Positions 1 through 10,675 of a stretch of 64,000 nucleotides of DNA are shown one piece after another. The translations under genes and the position numbers were made by a program. This stretch comes from Zingiber officinale (taxonomy: Eukaryota; Streptophyta; Magnoliopsida; Zingiberales; Zingiberaceae). Position 1 is the first letter of the stretch. The number at the start of each line of letters is the position of its first letter. The notes under the pieces were generated by a model. It had not been told where the DNA came from and did not search any database. It saw nothing but the letters and a program-made list of their open reading frames with translations. Location of the stretch: positions 37,671,511 through 37,735,510 of the forward strand of contig NC_056000.1 in the NCBI RefSeq assembly GCF_018446385.1, written 5' to 3'.

Positions 1-39
1 TCTCTAGAGTTATCTGATTTAATTTTAATGGTAGATTAA

Positions 40-290
40 TGCAATTAAGTAGAAGAGATAACCTAGAAAGTCTGGTTGATGGGTTACCCTCTATCACAGG
101 GTCTCTCGGTCATACAATCCCTAGATTACACAAGTCACTCCTAACATTAATTTGGGAAATACCTCTAAACTCTAATTAAATATTCCTTTGTAAAGAATCA
201 ATCTCCTTGCAAGATGATCATTCTAGAAAGCCCGTTTAAAGGGATATCGTCTATCACAGGGCCCCACGATCATACAATCTAGCATTTTTC
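40..290. repeat. Imperfect direct duplication, about 165 bp apart
   Basis: Two blocks near 60-115 and 220-280 share the wording 'ctatcacaggg' and 'tcatacaatc' around a similar spacer. This looks like decayed dispersed-repeat DNA. No coding capacity or clear element ends were seen. The stretch 290-640 holds only AT-rich DNA with no recognisable feature. Confidence 0.5.
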
Positions 291-639
291 CTCTATAAGG
301 TAACCAATCCACCACAATCCATGTGCATACACTCTATACACATTCCGTCAAACATGTATAAGGCACAATACAAATAGAATAAGTCATAAACATATCATTG
401 AACAAAAAAACAATCAAATATATAATTCATACATCAATATCGCATCATAACTACTCCCTACATCCTAAGAATTAGATAATCTACTCCATGGAGAAGGAAT
501 AACAAACCAAAGATATGAATAATAATATTCTTATAACCCAAATATAAGAAATGAGGAGAAGAGATGCTTAACGTTGCGTTGTCAATGTCTTCGGAGTGTT
601 TCCTTGCTACGGATAAGGACGGATCGTTGATGGTTTGAA

Positions 640-1290
640 AATGGAGACTCTAGGATTTCCCCTCTCCCCTCCCAAAGGAAGTGGGTGGTGGCCCAAACCA
701 AGAATGCATAGAGAGGGGAGAAAATCCCCTTTTATAGGTAGGGGCACGACCCCCTGCCCATCCACCACACGACCATGCCTCAAGGCACAGCCGTGGCGTG
801 TCTTTCTGGGAAAAGGAGGCACGGTTGTGCCACATGGAAAATGTTATGGTATATGGAACATCCCATAACTCCAATCGAGTAAAATGTCATGGTAATTTTA
901 CTTTTGGTCCGCAGTGCAGAAAAATCCAGAATTCGACACGGTCATGTCTCAAGGCCATGCCTCATGGAAATGCCTTTTATCACATCTAAACGTTGTTTTT
1001 TCTTGTTGAAGTATGAAGTAAAGTTATAGATCTTGAAATTATCTACATTTTTTTATCTAGACCGGTCTATAACTCCAACTGAACAGAAAGTTTGATTATT
1101 TTACTTTTAGTCCACAATATAGAAAAATCCAGAATTCAACACAGTCATGTCTAAAAAAGACATAGTCGTGCCAAAAACACATAGGCATGCCTAAAAGGCA
1201 CGGCTAGGCCATGTAACACACTCGATTGTGCTAAATTTTCACACGACCATACCTCATAAGCACGACCTGAATATTTTAGAGGCTCTAGAC
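640..1290. repeat. LTR-like repeat rich in GGCACG/CGTGCC palindromic motifs
   Basis: The block holds many variants of a self-complementary word (cacgaccatgcc, ggcacggttgtgcc, gtcgtgcc, ggcacggc). It contains an internal direct duplication of about 90 bp with a period near 204 bp: 865-960 and 1068-1170 share 'aaaaatccagaattc' and surrounding sequence. The composition resembles the U3 region of large plant LTRs, but no TG..CA ends or target duplication were found. Short open frames across it (for example 635-868) are overlapping in both strands and look non-coding. 1290-1680 is AT-rich with nothing recognised. Confidence 0.45.
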
Positions 1291-1789
1291 TCCGTTTAGC
1301 TCTGTTTTATGTCAAATTTATTTTGTAGGAATATGCATGTGTCAATGAACATTACTAGAACATATTCCTTTCTTAAAACTCCAATTTGAAAGTTTTTTTT
1401 AAGTCTTTTCCTTCATGTATATTTTGTATGTTTGGCTAGCTCATGTTAAGTCTTTTTCTGATCCATTCCTCATTTTAAATTGCATCTTGTCAATCAAAAA
1501 CATAGGGTGTAATAATATGAATTAATAGGGTGCAATAAACATATATTAGAAGTAGAATAAAAGTAAGATATTATAATGAAATAGAGTGCAATAAACATAG
1601 ATTATACTTATTAAATGTAAGGAGATGTGCGTCAAATAATGTCTAAAAATATATATAATTTATGCACATCACTTGGATCCTTCCAAGGCACTTGGAAGTT
1701 CTTTTTCCAGCCAACTTGCAGCTTTGATTTCTTGTACCACAAAGTTAGCATAACAAGCATAATATGAATTAAAATTATTAATTAGAGCA

Positions 1790-2206
1790 TGTCTTCCCAA
1801 GGATAAGATATAGTCATGGTCTCAACTTAGACTTCCGAAATGGATCTAAGTTGGACCAATGCCTACAACCCCACTAGGGCTCGTCCTCACTGGATCACTC
1901 TCCTCTAATGCTTACCTCACTTACCATTGCAAACTTACTTAACTCTTGATCGACCAGGTCTTCCTGCCAGATACCCCATTTGGACTTTAGCCAATTGTCA
2001 GGTCCAACGGATCCAACTCGACTTCCTGTCAGATATCAACCTATTTGGTCTTCCTACTAGTTCCCAACTAAACTTTGGCCTAGTGTCGGTCCTATCAAGT
2101 CTTTAAGTCCTGCACACTTGGTAAATAAGTTAAGTCACAAGTCTAAATTTAACTTTTGTCATACATCAAAACTTGAATTTGATTATTAGTGTAAACTGCA
2201 CCAACA
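1790..2206 (-). repeat. Truncated Copia (SIRE-like) LTR fragment, minus strand
   Basis: Read on the minus strand the block begins at 2206 with TGTTGGTGCAG and continues with text typical of SIRE-type LTR starts (aagttttgatgtatgacaaaag). The other end is not recognisable, so this is a truncated LTR or the edge of a larger insertion. It abuts a Copia gag fragment whose coding sense stops exactly at 2207, so the LTR probably inserted into that gag. The left limit is approximate. Confidence 0.5.
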
Positions 2207-2287
2207 AAGTGAATCGTGAAGGTAGAGACATCAAGACAAAATGCACTAGCATACTCTTACATATATCATGTTTTAGTACTTTCAAAC
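2207..2287 (-). pseudogene. Copia gag fragment, distal part
   Basis: The minus-strand frame reads as the segment of a Copia gag (UBN2-type) that follows the piece at 4703-4880. It includes the stretch KSMLVHFVLMSLPSRF, like the conserved 'LVH-LxSLP' stretch of plant Copia gag proteins. The two pieces are separated only by the solo LTR at 2288-4702. No complete gene remains. Confidence 0.6.
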
Positions 2288-4702
2288 TGTTGGTTGCTAC
2301 TCGGAAAACCTAGAGGTTCCACTGTACAAAAATTTTGTACAAAGGTCTGAACCTTTTTCCTAGCTACCATGTGTTCTTTTAAATTAAATTTTGGATCGCC
2401 TGCGGAACTTAACACGTTTGATCCAAAACTTAATCTATTTGTTCTTTTAGGTTTTAACTTGGATCTCCTGCGGAACTTAACATGTTCGACCCAAGTCTCC
2501 TTAAGTTATTAATTCCATTAAATACTAATTTCCATAAAAGGTTCCCAGTACTGACGTGGCGAGGCACATGGCCTTCTTGGATATGGGAGCAACCACCACC
2601 GACTAGACAAAACCTTTAATAGAAAGCTAATATTTAATTTCCTAAAATAACTTTAGGTTAACCAAAGAGAACAATCAAATCACAAGGAAAAGAAAGAAAA
2701 CAAAAGAACACAACATCGAAAAACATATTCGAAATACTAGAACGTAAGCCTCTTGTATTTGGTATTATTTCCATAAATAACTAGCATGATGCGGAAATAA
2801 AAATTACTAGTTATACCTTGTAGAAAAACCTCTTGATCTTCTACCGTATTCCTCTTCTAACCTCGGACGTTGTGTGGGCAACGATCTTCCGAGACGAGAA
2901 ACCACCAATCACCTTCTTCTCCTCCTAGCTAGGTTCGGCCAACAAAGAGGAAGCTTCACCAAGGAAGAAAATCAAAATACTAACCAAGCTCCAAGAGATG
3001 CTAGCTTTCTCTCCTTCTTCTTCTTCTTCTCCGAGTAGTATCCGGCCACCACAAGAGCTCCAAGGAAGGGAGAGAGGTTCGGCCACCACAAGAGGAAGAG
3101 AGGGAGAGGATGGCCGGCCACACCAAGGAACAAAAGAGGGAGAGAAAATAATAGAGGTTGTTTCTCATGAAGGCACCCTCACCCCTTCTTTTATATTCCT
3201 TGGCCTAGGCAAATTAGGAAATTTAATTACAATAAATTTTCCTTAATTTCCTTGACTTGATTTAATTGAGAGAAATAAAATAAAATTTCCCAAATCAATT
3301 TCAAGTGGTCGGCCATATCATTGGAAAACAAAAGAGGACAAGTTTTAATCAACAATTAAAACTTCCTAATTTGTTTCCGGAAATTTTAAAAAATAAAATT
3401 TCTCTTTAAAATCTCTTCATGGTTAATAAAAGGAAATATCTATAATTTTAATTTTATTAACATGTGAATAATTTTAAAGAGAAAATAAAACATCTCTCCA
3501 ATCTACAAATAAGGAAAGAGATCTAATCTCTTTCTTTAATTTTTTGTAAATCTTTTACAAGAGAGATATTTTAATTCTAATTCTCTTTAAATTATATCTT
3601 CCACATTATAATAAAAATTAAAATTAAATTTCTTTTTTAATTTATTTTGGCTGGCCCTACTAGCTTGGGTTCAAGCTAGGGCCGGCCACCCAATAATATA
3701 CCTAGGCCGGCCCTAGCTTGGTTCCCAAGCTAGCTTGGCCGGCCCCTTATTGGTGGGTATAGAAGGTGGGTATAGGTGGGTATAGAACTCTATAAATAAG
3801 AGGTTACGATAGGGACCGAGAGGAGGAATTGGTTTTGGTCTCCCGATAAAATTAAGCATCCCGTGTTCGCCCCGAACACACAACTTAATTTTATCAATGA
3901 TAATTCATTCCACTAGAGAACTATCATTGAACTACCGCACCAATCCCAAATTACATTTTTGGGCTCCTTCTTATTATGAGTGTGTTAATCTCCCTGTGTT
4001 TAAGATATCGAATGTCCACTAATTAAGTGAGTTACTGACAACTCATTTAATTAATATCTAAGTCCAAGAGTAGTACCACTCAACCTTATTGTCATGTCGG
4101 ACTAAGTCCACCTGCAGGGTTTAACATGACAATCTTTATGAGCTCCTCTTGAGGACATTATCAACCTAGTATCTCTAGGACACAGTTTCCTTCTATAATC
4201 AACAACACACACTATAAGTGATACCATTTCCCAACTTGTCGGGTTTATTGATTCAACGAACTAAATCTCACCCATTGATAAATTAAAGAAATAAATATCA
4301 AATATATGTGCTTGTTATTATATTAGGATTAAGAGCACACACTTCCATAATAACTGAGGTCTTTGTTCCTTTATAAAGTCAGTATAAAAGAAACGACCTC
4401 AAATGGTCCTACTCAATACACTCTGAGTGTACTAGTGTAATTATATAGTCAAGATAAACTAATACCTAATTACACTACGACCTTCTAATGGTTTGTTCCT
4501 TTTCCATTTTGGTCGTGAGCTACTGTTTATAATTTATAAGGTACTGATAACATCATCTTCTGTATGTGACACCACATACTATGTTATATACAATATAAAT
4601 TAAATGAACAACTACAAACAAATGTAGACAATTAGACCAAATGTGATTCTTTATTCATAATAAATGTTTACAAAGCTTAGGCTTTCAGTATACATTCCAA
4701 CA
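2288..4702. mobile_element. Solo LTR, 2415 bp, target duplication CAAAC
   Basis: The block begins TGTTGG and ends CCAACA, a perfect 6-bp terminal inverted repeat with canonical TG..CA ends. It is flanked by identical 5-bp duplications CAAAC at 2283-2287 and 4703-4707. There is no internal domain, primer-binding site or coding region, which is the signature of a solo LTR left by LTR-LTR recombination. The family is unassigned, although the TGTTGG..CCAACA ends suit Copia. Open frames inside (for example 2998-3246) look spurious. A palindromic island near 3650-3745 has CTAGCTTGG and CCAAGCTAG arms and GGCCGGCC words. Confidence 0.88.
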
Positions 4703-4880
4703 CAAACTTGTCGCTATATTGAACATCTTCATAATGTACTCTCTTATATTTTCTTTACGTACTGCATGGTTACCAGCTTCATAAAAAGTGTGGTAGTCTC
4801 GACCTTTTCATTTGAGGTGAATCGGTCTGCCAGTTGGTTCAAAAACTCCTAGCATCTCCTCCCTATATTATTGAGCTCTT
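4703..4880 (-). pseudogene. Copia gag fragment, proximal part
   Basis: On the minus strand the translation (with two or three stops) includes DRFTSNEKVETTTLFMKLV followed by a stretch like the 'MxYxxxxNIREYIMxM' segment of Copia gag UBN2 domains. The fragment is cut at 4703 by the solo LTR and resumes at 2287. It is a dead relic that served as target for two later LTR insertions. 4881-5559 holds AT-rich DNA with no recognisable feature. Confidence 0.6.
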
Positions 4881-5564
4881 TATTGGTGCCGATATGGAAA
4901 GGCTCATGATACTTAGACACATGTGATTAGATTTCTACGACAGCTAAAATTCAGCCCTTTGTTCTATAGTACTAGCACTGGTCAGAGGTTTGGGATGATC
5001 ATTCCTTAGTACATAGTCTAAGTCCATGCAACCTAAGACGACGATCACATATTCTTTTCATTTAACAAAATTCAAACATATTCTTTTCATTCAACAAAAT
5101 TCAAACCATCTAATGTTGGAATGTTATTAATACTGGCAGTTACAGATTACACTAAAATTAAAGAGAGAAATTTATTTAAGCTCGTGATTTGACTAAAGTC
5201 AAGAACATGTATAAGTGCAAGTAATTAAACACAAGATTATATAAATAAAATAATTTAAATGCATACTCCTTATAAGATATCAAATACAATATTATATTTT
5301 CTTTGCGCACTAAAATATAATTTGTTAGTGGTACTCTCTGATATAACTTAAACTTTAATTAGTTGCACAATTTGTCTTCCTTTAGACCAACCCATTGTGC
5401 ATATAATATGATACTTTGTACAAGTTATATTTTGGTCCATAGCTTACAAGAACCTTAATTAGCCATATAATATGTCGTTCTTTAGATTAACATATTTTGT
5501 GCATGATCTGAACAAAATAAAATATTTGTTCCATAGTGAAATAAAAGTAACCTTCCTTTAGACT

Positions 5565-6462
5565 TGATCCGGCGGTTAGAACAGGGGACCCCCATTTTGA
5601 GGGGGCAACGCCACGTGGAAGTCAAAGGGCCAGGTGGCCGACCGAAGAAGGGCGGACCGGTCGGCCGACCGGAGAAGGATGGATCGACCTCCCGGTCGGT
5701 CGACCGGTGAATAACCGATGGCAAAAGGCGCCCCGACAGGGGTCGGGGTTCCGGCGCTCGATTGAACAGTAACGAAGGGCCGAGCGGAAGTCATGCTCGG
5801 CCGTAGACATAAGGTAACATACTGCTAGCAGTCCCCACATAGCACCTTACCGAGGATCTCCCCAACATACCGATGCATATGGAGGGCCGGACGTGATGTG
5901 AGTGTCGGCCGGCCGGACGTGAGATGAGTGCCGGCCGGCCGGACGAGAGATGAGTGCCGGCCGGCCGGATGGGAGATGAGTGCCGGCCGGACGGACGCCC
6001 CGGCATGGAGTAAGGAGAGAAGGACAAGGAACATCTTATGACAGCTGTCAAGTCCTATGACTAGGCCATACTCCAAATCTGGCGGCAAGGTGTTCTGTTG
6101 TCCCATCGAAGACGTGCCTGGACTGTAGCAGTATGGTGTCAGGTAAGCTTTCTGACAAACACATACCGAGGTATGGGCTAAGGACACATATTTGCCTCGG
6201 TAGGTGTGCGTGAGCTCTTTCACCGCTCTATATAAGGAGCCTTATACTTCGCCGGAGGTACGCGTTCTACAATTTTGGAGCCATTTCTTCACTGTTAGCT
6301 TGCCTGACTTGAGCGTCGGAGGGTCACCGCCGGGAACCCCTTCCCGGCCCGACTTCTGTGCAGGTTCGTCAGAAGTTCGTACGACCCGTCGGAGATCTAC
6401 ATCAGCGACTCGGAGAGCGCCACATGTCCAGCGTCCGTTGATTCAACTTTTGGACAGGATCA
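5565..6462 (+). repeat. 5' LTR of the Tat element
   Basis: 898 bp, TGATCCGGCG to GGACAGGATCA, matching the 3' LTR at 20399-21297 with scattered substitutions. It holds a 26-bp tandem (ggccggccggac..gagatgagtgcc) of about four copies at 5885-5995, dense in GGCCGGCC. A TATA-like 'ctctatataagga' lies at about 6226-6238 and probably marks the promoter, about 225 bp before the LTR end. Confidence 0.93.
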
Positions 6463-6481
6463 ATTTGGCGCCGTCTGTGGG
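6463..6481 (+). promoter_or_regulatory. Primer-binding site, tRNA-Asp-like
   Basis: Directly after the 5' LTR comes TTTGGCGCCGTCTGTGGGA. The first part, TGGCGCCGT, is complementary to the 3' end of plant tRNA-Asp, the usual primer of Tat/Athila elements. The remainder fits only partly, as is common in this lineage. Confidence 0.75.
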
Positions 6482-6507
6482 AACACTCCTGCATCCGAAC
6501 GGAAACG

Positions 6508-8097
6508 ATGGACGAGGCTGGACGACAACACACGGTGACGCTTTCCACGGAGGAATTTGACGCTCTGATCGAGCTGAGGGCCACTAAGCTTGTGGAACAA
6601 AAACAGAAGGCACCAGCCGAGCAGCCTGAGCAGCAAGCCACATCAGCATCAGGTGGCCGAGCGGAAGCACCACAGACCACGGTTCCATTCCATCGAGCTC
6701 TCTTCCGTACTCCTCCTGAAGCCGCAGCAGCTAATCGCGATAGAGGCTCTTCGTCAGATGAAGTACCAATGCGGGATAATAGACAAGGCAAAGCCCCCCG
6801 AGCGGACGCCACGCCCGAGCGGGTCAATCGTCAGTTCTCAGAGGCCATCTTGAAGGACCCTCTGCCAAAGCACTATGTGCCCCCGGCGATCGGTGAATAC
6901 AATGGGACCACCGATCCGGATGATCATTTGGGTAAGTTCGACAATACCGCTACCCTTCACCAATACACAGACGGGGTTAAGTGTCGAGTTTTTCTTACCA
7001 CCCTCTCGGGATCGGCTCAACGGTGGTTTCGGAGGTTGCCGGACGGATCCATCACAAGCTTCAAAGACTTCCGTACGGTCTTCCTCCACCATTTTGCCAG
7101 TAGTCGGCATTATCATAAGACGAGTGTCAGCTTGTTCGCCATCAAGCAAGAGCCAAGAGAGTCGCTCAGAGCTTATATTCAGCGGTTCAACCAGGTGGCC
7201 ATGGACATTCCAACAGCCACCTCAGAGACAATGATGAACGCATTTACACAAGGCCTCGTGGACGGGGACTTCTTCTGCTCGCTCGTTCGGAAGCCGCCCC
7301 GAGACTACGATCATATGCTGCATCAGGCCAACGAATACATCAATGTGGAAGAAGCCCAATCTGCCCGAAGAAAGGAAACTCCAACCGAGCGGGCTCCTCC
7401 GGCCGAGCGGAAGCCGCACACTGCTCATCAGCGGCCAAGAGGACCAAGGTCCGAAGCAATCTGCTCCACCCATGCTAGGTCCCATGTCCAAGAAGTTGCA
7501 GCCGAGCGGCCCAAACCAAAAAAGAAGTGGACCCCCATGTTCTGCTCCTTCCACCGGACGGACACACATAACACCAGGGATTGCCGTAGTCTTCCTCTAA
7601 TCGCCCAACCCGTTCCCAGAGGCGGCGGTCGTCGGTCGCCATCAGCCGACAGGCGACAGAGGCCTCGTGAAGCCGATCGGACGATAGCTGATAGGCGACA
7701 ACAACAGACGTCCAAGCGGCATCGCTCTCCGAGGCGGGAGAATCTCCGGATGTCTAGAGAACGGCCCCGACCGTCCGCTCGGGAAGAAGAAAATAGAAGT
7801 AATACTTCCCGAGGCGAGATCAACATCATAGCTGGTGGTCCGACCGGAGGAGATTCCAACCGAGCAAGGAAGGCGAGCGTCCGGCAGCTCCAGATCCATG
7901 CGGTCGGCTGCAGCCAGGAATGGGCGAGCGGACCAGAAATTAGTTTCGGGCCCAGGGACTTGGAAGGGGTTGAAGTTCCCCACGATGACGCCCTTCTCAT
8001 TAAAGCGGTAATAGCCAATTACACTATTCACCGTGTTTTTATTGACACAGGAAGCTCGGTCAATATCATATTCAAGAAGGCATTCGATCAACTATAA
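6508..8097 (+). CDS. Tat gag with protease start (529 codons, ends at premature stop)
   Basis: ATG at 6508 opens about 27 bases after the primer site and gives a 529-codon frame. A retrotransposon gag domain occupies roughly residues 130-275 (QRWFRRLPDGSI, SLRAYIQRFNQVAMD). A basic region with a zinc-knuckle-like CSFHRTDTHNTRDC follows at about residues 346-359, in the atypical C-H-spaced form seen in Tat gag. The aspartic protease active site VFIDTGSSVNIIF lies near residues 511-523 (DTG 513-515). The frame ends at TAA (8095-8097), and the same frame continues without shift into protease and polymerase sequence. The original product was therefore a gag-pol polyprotein and the stop is a lesion. 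Confidence 0.9.
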   Translation: MDEAGRQHTVTLSTEEFDALIELRATKLVEQKQKAPAEQPEQQATSASGGRAEAPQTTVPFHRALFRTPPEAAAANRDRGSSSDEVPMRDNRQGKAPRADATPERVNRQFSEAILKDPLPKHYVPPAIGEYNGTTDPDDHLGKFDNTATLHQYTDGVKCRVFLTTLSGSAQRWFRRLPDGSITSFKDFRTVFLHHFASSRHYHKTSVSLFAIKQEPRESLRAYIQRFNQVAMDIPTATSETMMNAFTQGLVDGDFFCSLVRKPPRDYDHMLHQANEYINVEEAQSARRKETPTERAPPAERKPHTAHQRPRGPRSEAICSTHARSHVQEVAAERPKPKKKWTPMFCSFHRTDTHNTRDCRSLPLIAQPVPRGGGRRSPSADRRQRPREADRTIADRRQQQTSKRHRSPRRENLRMSRERPRPSAREEENRSNTSRGEINIIAGGPTGGDSNRARKASVRQLQIHAVGCSQEWASGPEISFGPRDLEGVEVPHDDALLIKAVIANYTIHRVFIDTGSSVNIIFKKAFDQL

Positions 8098-8634
8098 ATT
8101 GATCAAGCCGAGCTGCTGCCCATGACAACCCCCCTTTACGGGTTTACGGGCAATGAAGTTCAGCCGGTCAGACAGATCCGGTTGGCCATATCGCTGGGAG
8201 AGGAGTCACTCAGAAGGATGCGTACTGCAAACTTCGTTGTGGTGGACTCTCCGTCGGCATACAACGTCATATTGGGGCGACCAGCTCTCAGTGAATTCCG
8301 AGCGGCCGTTTCCACCTTCCACCAAAAGATCAAGTTCCCCGTCGAGGACAAAGTGGGAGAAGTACGAGGGGATCAACTGGCAGCTCGGCGATGTTACGTC
8401 GAGATGGTCCGAGCAGAAGCCAATGCCGCTCGGAAGACGCCTCGGATCGAGGTGAACGCTATCACTGAAAAGCCACCCTCTTTGATTTATGAAGAAAAAG
8501 AGGAAGTACAAATTCACCTGACCCAATCGGAGGTCACGACATTCATCGCGTCTGATCTGGAGGCGAGCCAGAAGGAAGAAGTGATCCAATGCCTCCAGAG
8601 AAGCCATGATGTCTTCGTCTGGGCGACGCATTAG
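8098..8634 (+). pseudogene. Tat pol: protease remainder and linker
   Basis: This continues the gag frame after the stop at 8095. The YNVILGRPALSEFRA stretch is the C-terminal half of the retropepsin-like domain (ILGRP motif). It is followed by an acidic linker and then the WATH stretch that precedes the polymerase. It ends at TAG (8632-8634), again in the same frame as what follows. Confidence 0.85.
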
Positions 8635-10278
8635 CTGCCCAGAATTTCGCCAAGTATAGCACAGCACGAGTTACATGTCCGACCGGACGCTCGGCCGGTA
8701 AAGCAGAGAAAAAGGGATTTCAGCGCCGAACAGAATGTCATCATCCGAGCGGAGGTGGAGAAACTCCTGGAGGCCGGCCACATACGCGAGGTCCAGTTCC
8801 CGAGCTGGTTGGCGAACGTGGTGCTTGTCTCCAAGCCCGACAATAAGTGAAGAGTGTGCATCGATTTCCGGGACCTTAACAAGGCGTGCCCAAAGGATTT
8901 TTATCCCCTGCCCCGAATCGATCAACTGGTGGACTCGACGGCCGGCTGCGAGCTGATATGTATGCTCGACGCTTACCAAGGCTATCATCAAGTGCCGCTC
9001 GCTCGAGAAGATCAAGAAAAAGTCAGCTTCGTTACAGCCGACGGCACCTATTGCTATAATGTGATGTCGTTCGGGTTGAAGAACGCGGGAGCCACTTATC
9101 AGCGATTGATGAACAAAGTGTTCAAGGAGCAGATCGGGCGAAATCTGGAAGTATACGTGGACGACATTCTCATCAAATCAGTCCGAGCGGCCGATCTCAT
9201 GGAAGACATGGAAGAGACTTTCCGAATGCTACGGAAATATGGAGTCAAGTTAAACCCACAGAAGTGCCTGTTCGGAGCAAAAGGAGGGCGTTTCTTGGGT
9301 TACATAGTGACCGAACGGGGCATCGAAGCAAATCCCAGCAAAGTGAAAGCCTTACAAGATATGCCGCCTCCAAAAAAATTGAGGGAAGTGCAGCGCTTGA
9401 CCGGTCGGATAACTGCTCTGTCCAGATTCATCTCAAAAACCGCCGACCGGAGCCTACCTTTTTTCAAAATCTTGCGCAAGGCCACTAAGTTTCACTGGGA
9501 CGAAGAGTGCGATCGGGTGTTCGAAGATCTGAAGACATATCTAAATTCTCTTCCGGTACTAGCCAAGCCAACTGCGGGTGAACCACTTTGTATCTACTTG
9601 TCTTCAACCGAGCAAGCCGTCGGCTCGGCACTAGTAAGGGCGAGCGGAGAAGAACCTGTATATTTTTTGAGCCATATTTTAAAAGATGTTGAATCTCGCT
9701 ACACTGAGCTCAAGAAGTTGGCCTTCGCGCTGGTCCTCGCCGCTCGGCGCCTTCGTCCATACTTCCTAGCGCATACCATCATTGTCAAAACTAATAGCCC
9801 ACTCGGACGAGTATTATTGAATCCAGAAGCGTCCGGACGGCTTATTAAGTGGACGACGGAGTTGAGCGAATTCGACATCCAATACCAGCCCCGGTCGGCG
9901 ATAAAGGCGCAGTCCTTGGCGGATTTTGTCACCGAAGTACAAAGGCCAGAACCGGAAGCCATGTGGAAGATATTTGTGGACGGATCGGCCACTCGGCTCG
10001 GGAGCGGTATAGGTGTATTGTTGATTTCTCCCCAAGAAGAAAAGATGCATCTATCCGTTCGGCTTGATTATAGAGCTACGAATAATGAAGCAGAGTATGA
10101 AGCCCTTATAGCCGGCTTACAGGCTGCCCGACATGTAGGGGTCGGACGGGTGACGCTACATTCAGACTCCCAATTGGTCGCTCAACAACTCTCAGGCTCC
10201 TTTGAAATCAACAACGCTCGGCTCAAACTCTACGTTGAAGCCTTCAAAAAACTCAAAGCCAATTTCAGAGAAGTCATT
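8635..10278 (+). pseudogene. Tat pol: reverse transcriptase and two RNase H domains
   Basis: Same frame as gag. A TGA at 8848-8850 interrupts the front of the polymerase, so the longest open part starts at ATG 8854. Polymerase motifs include VCIDFRDLNKACPKD, MLDAYQGYHQ and the catalytic YVDDIL (9154 onward). The classical RNase H follows (roughly 9600-9930), then a second RNase H beginning IFVDGSATRLGSGIG with NNEAEYEAL and HSDSQLV motifs. The second domain is the archaeal-like RNase H known as a Tat acquisition. The domain is cut at 10278 by the solo LTR. Codons read after that point belong to the inserted LTR. Confidence 0.9.
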
Positions 10279-10454
10279 TGTAACGGCCCAAATTTCCTCA
10301 TTTTGAGCCCCAAAAATAATTCAAAAATATTTAGAAATGCTATAGAAAAATTCTAGAGATTTTTAGAGTATTTTTATATAATTTTTGGAGTTCGTTTGGT
10401 ATTTTTACCAAGGAGAATAAGTTTTAAAAATAAACTAAAATAAAAAAATGGTTG

Positions 10455-10527
10455 TAGAAGCTGGGGTTTCGAACCCAGCACCCCGGACCCAAGCAAAACC
10501 GGCCCAACCAACCGAGCTGCACTCGAT
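10455..10527 (-). repeat. tRNA-like segment 1 in the long LTR
   Basis: On the minus strand an A-box-like GCAGCTCGGTTGGTTGG is followed about 30 bp later by a B-box-like GCTGGGTTCGAAACCCC. Spacing and order match an RNA polymerase III internal promoter or a decayed tRNA. No acceptor-stem pairing was established, so it is not called a tRNA gene. Confidence 0.5.
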
Positions 10528-10604
10528 TTGTTAATCATATATGGAGCGATATATATTTAAGTAGTATTTAGGAACAGTAAAATAAATTGGAAATAAAAGT
10601 GCGC

Positions 10605-10675
10605 GGCTGAGGAATCGAGGCCAAGATCTCAGACTTGGTTAAAGCCGGGCTGACCAAGTGTGCTAGCGATCGTTT
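10605..10675 (-). repeat. tRNA-like segment 2 in the long LTR
   Basis: On the minus strand GCTAGCACACTTGGTCAGC (A-box-like) is followed by TTGGCCTCGATTCC (B-box-like). It lies about 150 bp from segment 1, in the same orientation, and is more degenerate. Confidence 0.4.

Noticed and set aside
1672-1742. Short minus-strand frame ending ASWLEKELPSALEGSK
   Set aside because: It reads like a protein C-terminus but is only about 24 codons long. It could be a last-exon relic, but there is too little to support a call.
10455-10675. True tRNA genes
   Set aside because: A and B boxes are visible, but no acceptor stem or anticodon arm could be paired by eye. Described only as tRNA-like.
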